Part shown: positions 11,430 to 22,614 of the stretch, one piece after another
Position numbering within the stretch: position 1 is the stretch's first letter
Layout of the letters: every line of letters begins with the position of its first letter
NCBI RefSeq assembly: GCF_002776525.5
Contig: NC_045438.1
Span: 149,460,095 to 149,524,094, forward strand
DNA length: 64,000 nt
Reading direction: 5' to 3'
Origin: Piliocolobus tephrosceles
Lineage: Eukaryota > Chordata > Mammalia > Primates > Cercopithecidae
Made by a program: the position numbers and the translations under genes
The notes under the pieces: model-generated
What the model was told of the DNA's origin: nothing
The model's input: the letters and a program-made list of their open reading frames with translations, nothing else
Databases searched by the model: none

Positions 11430-11948
11430 TCAGTAAACTACACCTATTTTAAGTGTACAGTTCAATGAGTTTTGGCAGCTGTATACATCTGTGTGACCAC
11501 CTTCATAATAAAGATATAGAACATTTTCATAAAACCAAAAAGTTTATCTGTGCCCCTTTGCATGAGGGGCCTTCATTCCTCCTTAACCCTAGAGAAAGTA
11601 TTTATCTACATCTGTCATTTGCAATTTTTGGAATTTCATGTGAATTGAACTATAGCAATCAGCTCTTCTGGGTTATTTGCACAGTATGTTTTTAGAGACC
11701 CACTTGTTGCATGGATCTTCATTTTTGTTTGAGTAGTTTTCTGTCCTATGAATATACCACAATTTGTTTATTGTGATGGACTACTTGTTTCTACTTTGGG
11801 GCTGCAAGTTAATGAATACATTTCAAGAACATTCATTTACTTGTCTTTGTGTGGGTACATGGCTCCATTTCTCTTGGGTAAATACCGAGGAGTGAAGTGG
11901 TAGGGTTATACATTAAGATAAGGAGCTTAAAAACTGTTTTCCAAAGTG
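11430..11948 (-). mobile_element. L1M 3' region, part 1 (split by Alus)
   Basis: Antisense L1: TTTAAGTGTACAGTTCAATG (3' UTR side), 'catttctcttgggtaaatacc' at about 11868, and CTGTTTTCCAAAGTGGTTG at 11934-11952 correspond to the 3' end of ORF2. The element continues at 12407, right of the Alu array. Confidence 0.8.
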
Positions 11949-11957
11949 GTTGAAATT

Positions 11958-12389
11958 GGCCGGGCATGGTGGCTCACACCTGTAATCTCACCACTTTGGG
12001 AGGCCAAGGCAGGTGGATCACCTGAGGTCAAGGGTTCAAGACCAGCCTGGTCAACATGGTGAAACCCCATCTCTACTAAAAATGCAAAAAAAAAAAAAAA
12101 ATTGGCCAGGCATGGTGGCTCATGCCTGTAATCCCAGCACTTTGGGAGGTCAAGGCAAGCAGATCACAAGGTCAGGAGTTCAAGACTAGCCTGACCAACA
12201 TGGTCTACTCTCATCTCTACTAAAAATACAAAATTAGCCAGGTGTGGTGGCGTGCACCTGTAATCCCAGCTACTCAGGAGGCTAAGGCAGGAGAATTGCT
12301 TGAACCCAGGATGTGGACGTTGCAGTGAGCCAAGATTGTGCCATTGCACTCCAGCCTGGGTGACAGAGTGAGACTTGGGCTCAAAAAAA
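11958..12389 (+). mobile_element. Three-armed Alu (left, left, right monomers)
   Basis: A left Alu monomer (starts GGCCGGGCATGG at 11958, reaches the A-rich linker ending at about 12101) is followed directly by a complete dimeric AluS (GGCCAGGCATGG at 12104 to about 12389). A single duplication, GTTGAAA(A/C), flanks the pair (11949-11955 and 12407-12413), and none is seen between them. The second Alu is therefore either inserted in the linker of the first with loss of one arm, or the unit is a trimeric Alu. Confidence 0.9.
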
Positions 12390-12406
12390 TTTTACATATA
12401 TATATA

Positions 12407-13190
12407 GTTGAAACATTTCACATTTCCATCAACAGTGCTACTTCAGTGAAGTTGGTGATTGTGTTCTTCAAGTCTTCCATATCTAACTGACATTTATAAC
12501 TACTTGTTTTATTAACTACTGAGAAAAAAGTATTGAAATAGCCAACTATGACAGAGAGTTTGTCTACTGCTAATTTCAGTATGGTAAGATTTTTCTCCTG
12601 GTATGTTTTGAGGTTCTTTTCTATGGCACATACACATTCAAGGGTGTTATACCATCTCGATGAATTTACTCCATGATGAAATGTCCCTTTTTATTTCTGA
12701 TAATATTCCTTTATCTGATATATGTTTTGATCAGTATTAGTATGGACATTCTACTTTTCTCTCTTGATTTGTACCTGCATGTTATATTAAACTACATATA
12801 TCTTCATATTTTAAGTATTTTCTTATAGACAGCACATAGCTGTGTTTGCTTTTTAACCCAGTATAATAGCTAATGTTCTTTAATTAAACTGTTTAAATTC
12901 AATGTAATTTCTATATAGTTGGTATTATATAAATCCTCTTGACATTTTTCTATTTGTTTCATTTGTTCTTTATTCTTCTTTTTGTGTCTTCTTATATACT
13001 ATTTTTATTATTTTCTGTATCTATGTCATTTTAGTTAATATTTAGTCATTTGCATCTTTGATGAGTCTGCCTTCAAATAATATATCACTTCTATAACAAT
13101 ATAAGACCTTGAAACAGTAGATTTATATTCCCCTCCTCCTTTTTGACTTCCAATTATGTTGCTATAGTTGGACTGTCTCCTATATCTCAG
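12407..13190 (-). mobile_element. L1M ORF2 5' region, part 2
   Basis: Antisense of the L1 ORF2 endonuclease region. Recognisable blocks are 'gtcttccatatctaactgac' (about 12472), 'tgatgaaatgtccctttttatttc' (about 12674), 'tttcttatagacagcacatag' (about 12818), and 'aattcaatgtaatttctatatagttgg' (about 12896). Relative to part 1, most of the reverse-transcriptase region is missing, so the copy has a large internal deletion. Confidence 0.75.
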
Positions 13191-13719
13191 GTCTCAGTTG
13201 AAACAACTGGAATAACTTAGCCCTATTTCATGTGCTCTATGCTTAGTCCCATGGTGGTGATAATTTTCCAGAAAAACAAGTGGAATTGTTTAAGTCTTCT
13301 TGAACCAACATACACTTTTACTTGCATTCTTTTGGCCAGTGCAAATCATAGGGTCAAACCATGTTTAAGGGTTGGAGAAAGAGATACCCTCCTCCATCCC
13401 TGCAGTCTCTTGATGAGGAAAGCTGTATGACATTGCAAAAAGTTTGGATATGAAAAGCAGTGGGAAGTTTGGGCTATTTTTACAATTAATCTACCATATA
13501 AACTTTACCTATGTAAAATGATCTTATTTTTGGAAACTGACTAATGACTCAGATTACAGTGATCTGAAGTTTTCTCTGCTAGGCTTCACTAATCATGATG
13601 AGTCACTCTAGCATATGGGCAATGGGAATGCTAGGGAATCTCATTAATCAGCCATCTATATCTGTCTCCTCAGGCCTCTGCCTATTACTGCCTCCATCTT
13701 CATTGTTTTTTGTTTTGCC
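13191..13719. other. Single-copy sequence, nothing recognised
   Basis: Short frames only. No repeat I can assign. Confidence 0.5.
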
Positions 13720-14000
13720 AGATCCTGTAAATATGTCACAACTTATGATGAAGCAAATACCATTTCATGAAATCTATCCTGAGTGCCTTGGAGAATATAT
13801 TTTCATAGCATTTTGTACCATCACCCTTACGGCATTTATATTTTACCTTTCATTTTATTTGTTCTATTGTGTGATCCTCCCCTATGCCATATAATCCTTG
13901 AAGCCAAAATCATGTCCTTTCTACTTTGCATCTTCTTCAAGATTAACTCATAGCCTTTTACATAATAGTTGCACCATTGAATGAGCTAAGTGAGAAATAG
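13720..14000 (+). mobile_element. L2 LINE 3' end relic
   Basis: Blocks 'catagcattttgtaccatc', CCTTGAAGCCAAAATCATGT and 'gcatcttcttcaagatt' follow the L2 3' end (the 'ctccttgagggcagggac' zone and beyond). Strongly diverged. Confidence 0.5.
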
Positions 14001-14213
14001 ATTAATGCGTACATGCTGTGGCTGCTTTTCTAATGAGCAGAAAGAAAAGCTTTAGTGGTAATTTAAATCAAGACTATAAATATTAATAGCAATCATTTAT
14101 TATATTCTATGTCCAAATACTGTTCTTAAAATTTTAAAAACCATTAAGGAAAACAAGTAATTCTTCATTGTTGTCTACCTGTTAACTTCAGTCAATATTA
14201 AAAAATTTCAGAT

Positions 14214-14330
14214 GGGAGGCTGAGGCAGGAGAATGGCGTGAACCCGGGAGGCGGAGCTTGCAGTGAGCTGAGATCCGGCCACTGCACTCCAGCCTGGACG
14301 ACAGAGTGAGACTCCATCTCACAAAAAAAG

Positions 14331-14379
<49 letters not shown>

Positions 14380-14387
14380 AAAACAAA
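14214..14387 (+). mobile_element. AluY right arm, 5' truncated, cercopithecid type
   Basis: It starts inside the right arm at GGGAGGCTGAGGCAGGAG and ends in an A tail of about 55 bases. The GATCCGGCCACTGCACTCC variant is the one I know from Old World monkey AluY. Imperfect AAAATT(T)CAG repeats flank it. The long, nearly pure tail suggests a young insertion. Confidence 0.9.
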
Positions 14388-15257
14388 ATTCAGCCAATGC
14401 CTGCTCTGCTGCCTAATCAGTTTGGGGGAGAAGGAAAACAACAGGTCTTTGGAGACAGAGATTAAATTCAAATCTCTCACTCCTATTTCTGAAGTGTTAT
14501 TCATACTGAGATTCTTTCCAAAAGCTGACCAATATTAACTCAATATTAAAAGAAATAAAAGAGAGGGAGAGGGTCTGACACATAATAGGGACTTGTTCCT
14601 TGTTCACTTAATTCTATTCTGTCAGAATGCAGGTCTGCTTTAACAGAAATTACTGTAGAACACAAGTGGGCTCTTGTACCTTTACAGAGGTGGCTTGGAA
14701 AGAAGATGAACATGAAGGAGAAAAGAGAAATTTGGTTTTTGTTTACCTTAATTATCTTTTCACTTCACTCTAGCTTATTGGAGAGAAATTTTATAGGTAT
14801 CAGAAGAGTTGAGGATCACCATGGAATAATATCCCACCATCCGCAAAAGGAAGTGGACTGCTCTTCCCCTTCAGCCTTTGCAATTAAGGGCTGCATCCTC
14901 GACACGATATACTGGGGAAAGTTTTACCATTGCCTCCTCCCCTTTCAGAGAGGCTGATGACCCATGCCCAGTGCTCATAAATAGTTCATTCACATCCTGC
15001 TTCTGTTCGTTTCTTTTCTCCTTTTGGTTGTTACAACTGTTCTATCTTTGAACAGTTTGATCTGTCACCCTTCAAATGTCCCAGAATTTCCCACCTCCAA
15101 AATTTTTAAGAGATATTTCAGATCTGAGAGTTCCTTATACCAAAAATGCCACTTTGGGCCACAGCAAATATGTAGTTTTCCCCATAGCACCACACAAAAA
15201 AAATCTGAAGATATTAGAAAAGAGAGAAGGCCAGAGGACACTGGATAAAGAGTGGGT
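14388..15257. other. Single-copy sequence, nothing recognised
   Basis: Frames of up to 83 codons at 14706-14957 and 15024-15295 overlap on both strands and match no family I know. Confidence 0.5.
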
Positions 15258-15640
15258 GTAGTGGGCAAAACACTGCCCCTCTTCCCCCCAAACATTGTCC
15301 TCTAATTCCTGAAACTTGTGGATATGTTACCTTAATCTTAGCTCTTTTTCCAGGTAAGTTAAGGTCCCTGAGATGAAAACGTTTTCCTGAATTGTACCGT
15401 TGGACCCAACCTAATCACCTCTTCTGCTTGAGGTGAGAGAGAGATGTGAGAATTGAAGAAATATCAGGAAGATGTATTGTGTTGTTGGCTTTGAAAATCG
15501 AGGAAGGGACCACTAGCCAAGAAATGAAGACATTCCCTCGAAGGTGAAAAATACAAGGAATCAGATTCTGCCTACAGAAGCCTCCTCTAAGCATTCTTGG
15601 AGAATGAAATTTTCTCTTCAAGGTAAAATTATTTAACCAG
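15258..15640 (+). mobile_element. MLT1-type MaLR LTR (solo)
   Basis: Sense MLT1: AATTCCTGAAACTTGTGGAT, ATGTTACCTTAATCTTAG, then 'gaccactagccaagaaatg' and 'tcagattctgcctacagaag' follow the MLT1 LTR order. It is a non-coding ERVL-MaLR long terminal repeat without internal sequence. Confidence 0.8.
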
Positions 15641-15794
15641 AGGTTTTCTTTTCCCTCCATAATGTTGTGTGTCCGTGCCTATGCATACCTGAGATTAAAA
15701 AAAAAAAAATAGACTTAGAGAAACAGGTGGGATAGGTAGGTAATACCAGAAAGCTTCAAATCTCTATTGCTATCCTTGCCACAATCTGCCAGTT

Positions 15795-15890
15795 GCCTGC
15801 TGGATGGAAGTTATGTTGCTATGTACTGAAGATACATAAAATTAAACATTTGGCCTCTGCTCTCAATAAACTATTATATGATGTTTTGAT
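15795..15890 (+). repeat. Ancient LINE-like relic (L2-associated motif)
   Basis: Block GCTATGTACTGAAGATACAT then 'ttggcctctgctctcaataaac' fits the widespread old repeat reading 'ctaggcactggggatacag ... ccctgccctcatggagctt'. Similar pieces lie at 26110-26610, 39190-39400, 51030-51170 and 57525-57615. Confidence 0.4.
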
Positions 15891-16294
15891 TAACTTAATA
15901 TTTTTCTGAACATTGCTTTTAGGAGGAACTCATAAATGACCTGAAAAAGTTTATCTTTTTTATGTTTTACAATGGTACCTGATTTTCCCCGTGGGCTCTG
16001 AAAAGCAATAAATCATCAAAGTAGAAATTTTATTTCCTGTCCTATACCTACTAAGGCAAAATTTCTAAATTATACATTTTAGGATGATCTAACAGAAACT
16101 ACAACAGCAAAGGGATTGACACCAGCAGAAGGTCACAATCCCTTGAGTTCTGGTTAATGGAGACCATATTGTGCATTTATTATCAATTGAACAATGGTAT
16201 AGAAGGCCATTCACAAATGTTAGTTATGTAGAGACAGAGGAAATAAGGAGAAAAAGAAACTTTATTGGACATAGTAATGAAAACTGGCCCTTCA

Positions 16295-16480
16295 ATGGAG
16301 CAGATGATCTGAGATCAAACCAATCTCTGATACTTTGTAGTGGTGTGACATTGAGAAAATTCCTTAACTCCTATGAACTTACATTTTCTTAATTTTAAAA
16401 ACATGTATAATAAAATTCTGAATCGCAGAAATTTTATCAGTATTATATGAGTAAAAGATTTTAAAAGCACCTACTGATAT
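16295..16480 (+). repeat. MIR SINE
   Basis: GTGGTGTGACATTGAGAAAA then TTCCTTAACTCC and 'ttacattttcttaattttaaaaacatgtataataaaa' follow the sense MIR core. Confidence 0.75.
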
Positions 16481-17199
16481 GTTTGGTACATTTAATATTA
16501 ATTAATGATCTTTTACTCAATCTTTCGTTTGTTCAAAACCCACTTAGCATTTGCAAATACAGTGACACAATCCTTGAATATAATGACTCTGTACACCTAA
16601 GAACTGCTGATATCCAAATTTTGAGATTTGCAAATGGATTCACCAATCTGCCAAGATCTGCACGAAATGTTTCAACAGAGCAATTATAAGTTAACTCTCT
16701 CTTTTGTTTCATGCTTCATTTTTAGATGTTTCATAACCAACTCCTTTGGAAAGAAAATGTATCTAGCACATCAGCAATTTTCAAGCACATTAGGATTTGA
16801 ACAGCTGAATGACAGTATCTCCTGGAGGAAAGATTTTCTACTCACAGAACCTGAGATGAGAATCATCTGTCCCAGTTTTACAAATTAAAAAGAAAATAAG
16901 AAACTCCAGGGCTTTTCTGCCAGTATTTTTTCTGATGTTTAAATTCTGATACAAATATTCAAGTTCAATGCAATCCCATCATGAGCATATGTGTGTGTAT
17001 GAATGAATATGTATACATATATATGATAGACTCCTGACAATCAAAATAATGTTTTACAGCAAGACTTCTTTAAATTATAAAGCTACTAAAATGCATTTAG
17101 CTTGCTTTGTGAGAAAGCTAACCCTTTGTCTGTAATTTCCAACCCTGGATGCAAAATACAATGACCTATGCTGACTTTTTTTTTTTTTTTAATCCTATA
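16481..17199. other. Single-copy sequence
   Basis: Contains a short TATG/TACA-rich patch at 16985-17030 and an oligo-T run at 17177-17190. Nothing else recognised. Confidence 0.5.
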
Positions 17200-17312
17200 T
17201 CTAGAAGTTTCTCATTCTGATTCAATTGGTCTGGGATGGGGCCCAGACTACATTGGGGTAGTTAAAAAGTTTCTCGGGTGATTTTAACAAGTACAAAGTT
17301 GAGAAATAATGC
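17200..17312 (+). mobile_element. MER5A 3' part
   Basis: GTTTCTCATTCTGATTCAAT, TGGTCTGGGATGGGGCCCAG and the end GTTGAGAAATAATG follow MER5A. A second MER5A begins only a few bases downstream, at 17320. Confidence 0.75.
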
Positions 17313-17319
17313 CCTGTAC

Positions 17320-17452
17320 CAGTGATTAGTGGCACATGGCCTTGGTAGTACATTACAGTCACCTGCGGGAGCTTTTAAAAATACTGATGCCCAGGGCATA
17401 CCCCAGATTTATTAAATAATAAGACTAAGAGAGGAGAACCACAGGCATCAAT
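17320..17452 (+). mobile_element. MER5A, left part (split by L1)
   Basis: Begins CAGTGATTAGTGGCAC and contains 'cagtcacctgcgggagcttttaaaaatactgatgcccagg'-type MER5A sequence. It is cut at AGGCATCAAT, the target-site duplication of the L1. The rest of the element is at 23661-23716. Confidence 0.8.
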
Positions 17453-17721
17453 TTTTTTGGTTTTATTATTTTATATTATTTTATTTTATTTTATTATTAT
17501 TATGCTTTAAGTTCTAGGGTACATGTGCATAACCCTGCAGGTTTGTTACATATGTATACTTGTGCCATATTGGTGTGCTGCACCCATCAACTCGTCAGCA
17601 CCCATGAACTCGTCATTTACATCAGGTATAACTCCCAATGCAATCCCTCCCCCCTCCCCCCTCCCCATGATAGGCCCCAGTGTGTGATGTTCCCCTTCCC
17701 GAGTCCAAGTGATCTCATTGT

Positions 17722-20700
17722 TCAGTTCCCACCTATGAGCGAGAACATTCGGTGTTTGGTTTTCTGTTCTTGCGATAGTTTGCTGAGAATGATGGTTTCC
17801 AACTGCATCCATGTACCTGCAAAGGACACAGACTCATCCTTTTTTATGGCTGCATAGTATTCCATGGTGTATATGTGCCACATTTTCTTAATCCAATCTG
17901 TCACAGATGGACATTTCGGTTGATTCCAAGTCTTTGCTATTGTGAATAGTGCCACAATAAACATACGTGTGCATGTGTCTTTATAGCAGCATGATTTATA
18001 ATCCTTTGGGTATATACCCAGTAATGGGATGGCTGGGTCATATGGTACTTCTAGTTCTAGATCCTTGAGGAATTGCCATACTGTTTTCCATAATGGTTGC
18101 ACTAGTTTACAATCCCACCAAGAGTGTAAAAGTGTTCTTATTTCTCCACATCCTCTTCAGCACCTGTTGTTTCCTGACTTTTTAATGATTGCCATTCTAA
18201 CTGGTGTGAGATGGTATCTCATTGTGGTTTTGATTTGCATTTCTCTGATGGCCAGTGATGATGAGCATTTTTTCATGTGTCTGTTGGCTGTATGAATGCC
18301 TTCTTTTGAGAAATGTCTGTTCATATCCTTTGCCCACTTTTTGATGGGGTTGTTTTTTCTTGTAAATTTGTTTGAGTTCTTTATAGGTTCTGGATATTAG
18401 CCCTTTAATGAGTAGACTGCAAAAATTTTCTGCCATTCTGTAGGTTGCCTGTTCACTCTGATGGTAGTTTCTTTTGCTGTGCAGAAGCTCTTTAGTTTAA
18501 TAAGATCCCATTTGTCAATTTTGGCTTTTGTTGCCATTGCTTTTGGTGTTTTAGACATGAAGTCCTTGCCCATGCCTATGTCCTGAATGGTATTACCTAG
18601 GTTTTCTTCTAGGGTTTTTATGGTATTAGGTCTAACATTTAAGTCTCTAATCCATCTTGAATTAATTTTCGTATAAGGAGTAAGGAAAGGATCCAGTTTC
18701 AGCTTTCTACTTATGGCTAGCCAATTTTCCCAGCACCATTTATTAAATAGGGAATCCTTTCCCCATTTCTTGTTTTTCTCAGGTTTGTCAAAGATTAGAT
18801 GGCTATAGATGTGCGGTATCCTTTCTGAGGGCTCTGTTCTGTTCCATTGGTCTATCTCTCTGTTTTGGTACCAGTACCATGCTGTTTTGGTTACTGTAAC
18901 CTTGTAGTATAGTTTGAAGTCAGGTAGCATGATGCCTCCAGCTTTGTTCTTTTGACTTAGGATTGTCTTGGCAATGCGGGCTCTTTTTTGGTTCCATGTG
19001 AACTTTAAAGCAGTTTTTTCCAATTTTGTGAAGAAACTCATTGGTAGCTTGATGGGGATGGCATTGAATCTATAAATAACCTTGGGGAGTATGGCCATTT
19101 TCATGATATTGATTCTTCCTATCCATGAGCATGGTATGTTCTTCCATTTGTTTGTGTCCTCTTTTATTTCACTGAGCAGTGGTTTGTAGTTCTCCTTGAA
19201 GAGGTCCTTTACATCCCTTGTAGGTTGGATTCCTAGGCATTTTATTCTCTTTGAAGCAACTGTGAATGGAAGTTCATTCCTGATTTGGCTCTCTGTTTGA
19301 CTGTTACTGGTGTATAAGAATGCTTGTGATTTTTGCACATTAATTTTGTATCCTGAGACTTTGCTGAAGTTGCTTATCAGCTTAAGGAGATTTTGGGCTG
19401 AGATGATGGGGTTTTCTAAATATACAATCATGTCATCTGCAAACAGGGACAGTTTGACTTCTTCTTTTCCTAACTGAATACCCTTGATTTCTTTCTCTTG
19501 CCTGATTGCCCTAGCCAGAACTTCCAACACCATGTTGAATAGGAGTGGTGAGAGGGCATCCCTGTCTTGTGCCAGTTTTCAAAGGGAATTTTTCCAGTTT
19601 TTGCCCATTCAGTATGATATTGGCTGTGGGTTTGTCATAAATAGCTCTTATTATTTTGAGATACGTTCCATCAATCCCGAATTTATTGAGCGTTTTTAGC
19701 ATGAAGGGCTGTTGAATTTTGTCAAAGGCCTTTTCTGCATCTATTGAGATAATCATGTAGTTTTTGTCTTTGGTTCTGTTTATATGCTGGATTACGTTTA
19801 CTGATTTGCATATGTTGAACCAGCCTTGCATCCCAGGGATGAAGCCCACTTGATCATGGTGGATAAGCTTTTTGATGTGCTGCTGGATCCGGTTTGCCAG
19901 TATTTTATTGAGGATTTTTGTATCGATGTTCATCAGGGATATTGGTCTAAAATTCTCTTTTTTTGTTGTGTCTCTGCCAGGCTTTGGTATCAGGATGATG
20001 TTGGCCTCATAAAATGAGTTAGGGAGGATTCCCTCTTTTTCTATTGATTGGAATAGTTTCAGAAGGAATGGTACCAGCTCCTCCTTGTACCTCTGGTAGA
20101 ATTCAGCTGTGAATCCATCTGGTCCTGGACTTTTTTTGGTTGGTAGGCTATTAATTATTGCCTCAATTTCAGAGCCTGCTATTGGTCTATTCAGGGATTC
20201 AACTTCCTCCTGGTTTAGTCTTGGGAGAGTGTAAGTGGCCAGGAAATTATCCATTTCCTCTAGATTTTCTAGTTGATTTGCGTAGAGGTGTTTATACTAT
20301 TCTCTGATGGTAGTTTGTATTTCTGTGGGGTCGGTGGTGATATCCCCTTTATCATTTTTTATTGCGTCTATTTGATTCTTCTCTCTTTTCTTCGTTATTA
20401 ATCTTGCTAGCGGTCTATCAATTTTGTTGATCTTTTCAAAAACCAACTCCTGGATTCATTGATTTTTTGGAGGGTTTTTTGTATCTCTATCTCCTTCAGT
20501 TCTGCTCTGATCTTAGTTATTTCTTGCCTTCTGCTAGCTTTTGAATGTGTTTGCTCTTGCTTCTCTAGTTCTTTTAATTGTGATGTTAGAGTGTCAATTT
20601 TAGATCTTTACAGCTTTCTCTTGTGGGCATTTAGTGCTATAAATTTCCCTCTACACACTGCTTTAAATGTGTCCTAGAGATTCTGGTATGTTGTATCTTT

Positions 20701-21533
20701 GTTCTCATTGGTTTCAAAGAACATCTTTATTTCTGCCTTCATTTCGTTATGTACCCAGTAGTCATTCAGGAGCAGGTTATTCAGTATCCATGTAGTTGAG
20801 CGGTTTTGATTGAGTTTCTTAGTATTGAGTTCTATTTTGATTGCACTGTGGTCTGATAGACAGGTTGTTATAATTTCTGTTCTTGTACATTTGCTGAGGA
20901 GTGCTTTACTTCCAATTATGTGGTCAATTTTGGAATAAGTGTGATGTGGTGCTGAGAAGAATGTATATTCTGTTGATTTGGGGTGGAGAGTTCTGTAGAT
21001 GTCTATTAGGTCTGCTTGCTGCAGAGATGAGTTCAATTCCTGGATATCCTTGTTAACTTTCTGTCTCGTTGATCTGTCTAATGTTGACAGTGGGGTGTTG
21101 AAGTCTCCCATTATTATTGTATGGGAGTCTAAGTCTTTTTGTAAGTCTCTAAGGACTTGCTTTATGAATCTGGGTGCTCCTGCATTGGGTGCATATATAT
21201 TTAGGTTAGCTCTTCCTGTTGAATTGAACCCTTTACCATTATGTAATGGCCTTCTTTGTCTCTTTTGATCTTTGATGGTTTAAAGTCTGTTTTATCAGAG
21301 ACTAGTGTTGCAACCCCTGCTTTCTTTTGTTCTCCATTTGCTTGGTAGATCTTCCTCCATCCCTTTATTTTGAGCCTATGTATGTCTCTGCATTTGAGAT
21401 GGGTCTCCTGAATACAGCAGACTGATGGGTCTTGACTCTTTATCCAGTTTGCCAGTCTGTGTCTTTTAATTGGAGCATTTAGTCCATTTACATTTAAGGT
21501 TAATATTGTTATGTGTGAACTTGATCCTGCCAT
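17722..21533 (-). pseudogene. L1 ORF2 (endonuclease-reverse transcriptase), broken
   Basis: L1 ORF2 normally encodes an apurinic-type endonuclease, a reverse transcriptase and a Cys-rich C-terminus, together driving target-primed reverse transcription. Here the start MAGSSSHITILTLNVNGLNA is encoded from 21533 downward. The endonuclease motif MGDFNTPLS lies just below 21111. The reverse-transcriptase FADD motif is at 19432-19443. The end SLIGGN is followed by TGA at 17722-17724. The span of about 3.8 kb is the usual length. Two small losses inferred against the usual L1 text break the frame: about 4 bases near 21205 (after QQEELT) and about 2 bases near 19552 (after RQGCPL, inside the RT). Additional stops lie between 20255 and 20673 and below 18397. 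No functional protein is expected. Confidence 0.93.
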
Positions 21534-21617
21534 TATGATGTTAACTGGTTATTTTGCTCGTTAGTTGATGCAGTTTCTTCCTAGCCTCGATGGTCTTTAC
21601 ATTTTGGCATGTTTTTG

Positions 21618-22614
21618 CTATGGCTGGTACCGGTTGTTCCTTTCCATGTTTAGTGCTTCCTTCAGGGTCTCTTGTAAGGCAGGCCTGGTGGTGACAAAAT
21701 CTCTAAGCATTTGCTTATCTGTAAAGGATTTTATTTCTCCTTCACTGATGAAACTTAGTTTGGCTGGATATGAAATTCTGGGTTGAAAATTCTTTTCTTT
21801 AAGAATGTTGAATATTGGCCCCCACTCTCTTCTGGCTTGGAGAGTTTCTGCTGAGAGATCTGCTGTTAGTCTGATGGGCTTCCCTTTGTGGGTAACCAGA
21901 CCTTTCTCTCTGGCTGCCCTTAAGATTTTTTCCTTCATTTCAACTTTGGTGAATCTGGCAATTATGTGTCTTGGAGTTGCTCTTCTCAAGGAGTATCTTT
22001 GTGGCGTTCTCTGTATTTCCTGATTTTGAATGTTGGCCTGCCCTACTAGGTTGGGGAAGTTCTCCTGGATGATACCTTCCAGAGTGTTTTCCAACTTGGT
22101 TCCATTTTCCCCCTCACTTTCAGGCACCCCAATCAGACGCAGATTTGGCCTTTTTACATGATCTCATGCTTCCTGCAGGCTTTGTTCATTTCTTTTTCTT
22201 CTTTTTTCTTTAGGTTTCTCTTCTCGCTTCATTTCATTCATTTGATCCTCAATCGCTGATACTCTTTCTTCCAGTTGATCGAGTCAGTTACTGAAGCTTG
22301 TGCATTTGTCACGTATTTCTCGTGTCATGGTTTTCATCTCTGTCATTTCGTTTATGGCCTTCTCTGCATTAATTATTCTCATTATCAATTCTTCCACTCT
22401 TTTTTTCAAGATTTTTAGTTTCTTTGCACTGGGTATGTAATTCCTCCTTTAGCTCTGAGAAGTTTGATGGTCTGAAGCCTTCTTCTCTCACCTCGTCAAA
22501 GTCATTCTCCGTCCAGCTTTGATCCATTGCTGGCGATGAGCTGCATTCCTTTGGAGGGGGAGATGCGCTCTTATTTTTTTAATTTCCAGCTTTTCTTCCC
22601 TGCTTTTTCCCCAT
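21618..22614 (-). pseudogene. L1 ORF1 (RNA-binding protein), broken
   Basis: L1 ORF1p is a trimeric RNA-binding chaperone of about 338 residues. The expected start codon is at 22612-22614 and the stop is TAG at 21618-21620, giving the usual length. The C-terminal 169 codons (21618-22127) stay open and hold the recognisable RNA-binding and C-terminal domain. Upstream, a TGG-to-TGA change near 22165 and a CGA-to-TGA change near 22284 (typical CpG decay) interrupt the coiled-coil and linker part. Confidence 0.9.

Noticed and set aside
14188..14504. Poly-Phe minus frames
   Set aside because: Translation of the AluY A tail.
18197..22127. L1 ORF pieces considered as a working retrotransposon
   Set aside because: ORF1 has two internal stops and ORF2 has at least two frameshifts, so it cannot be autonomous.
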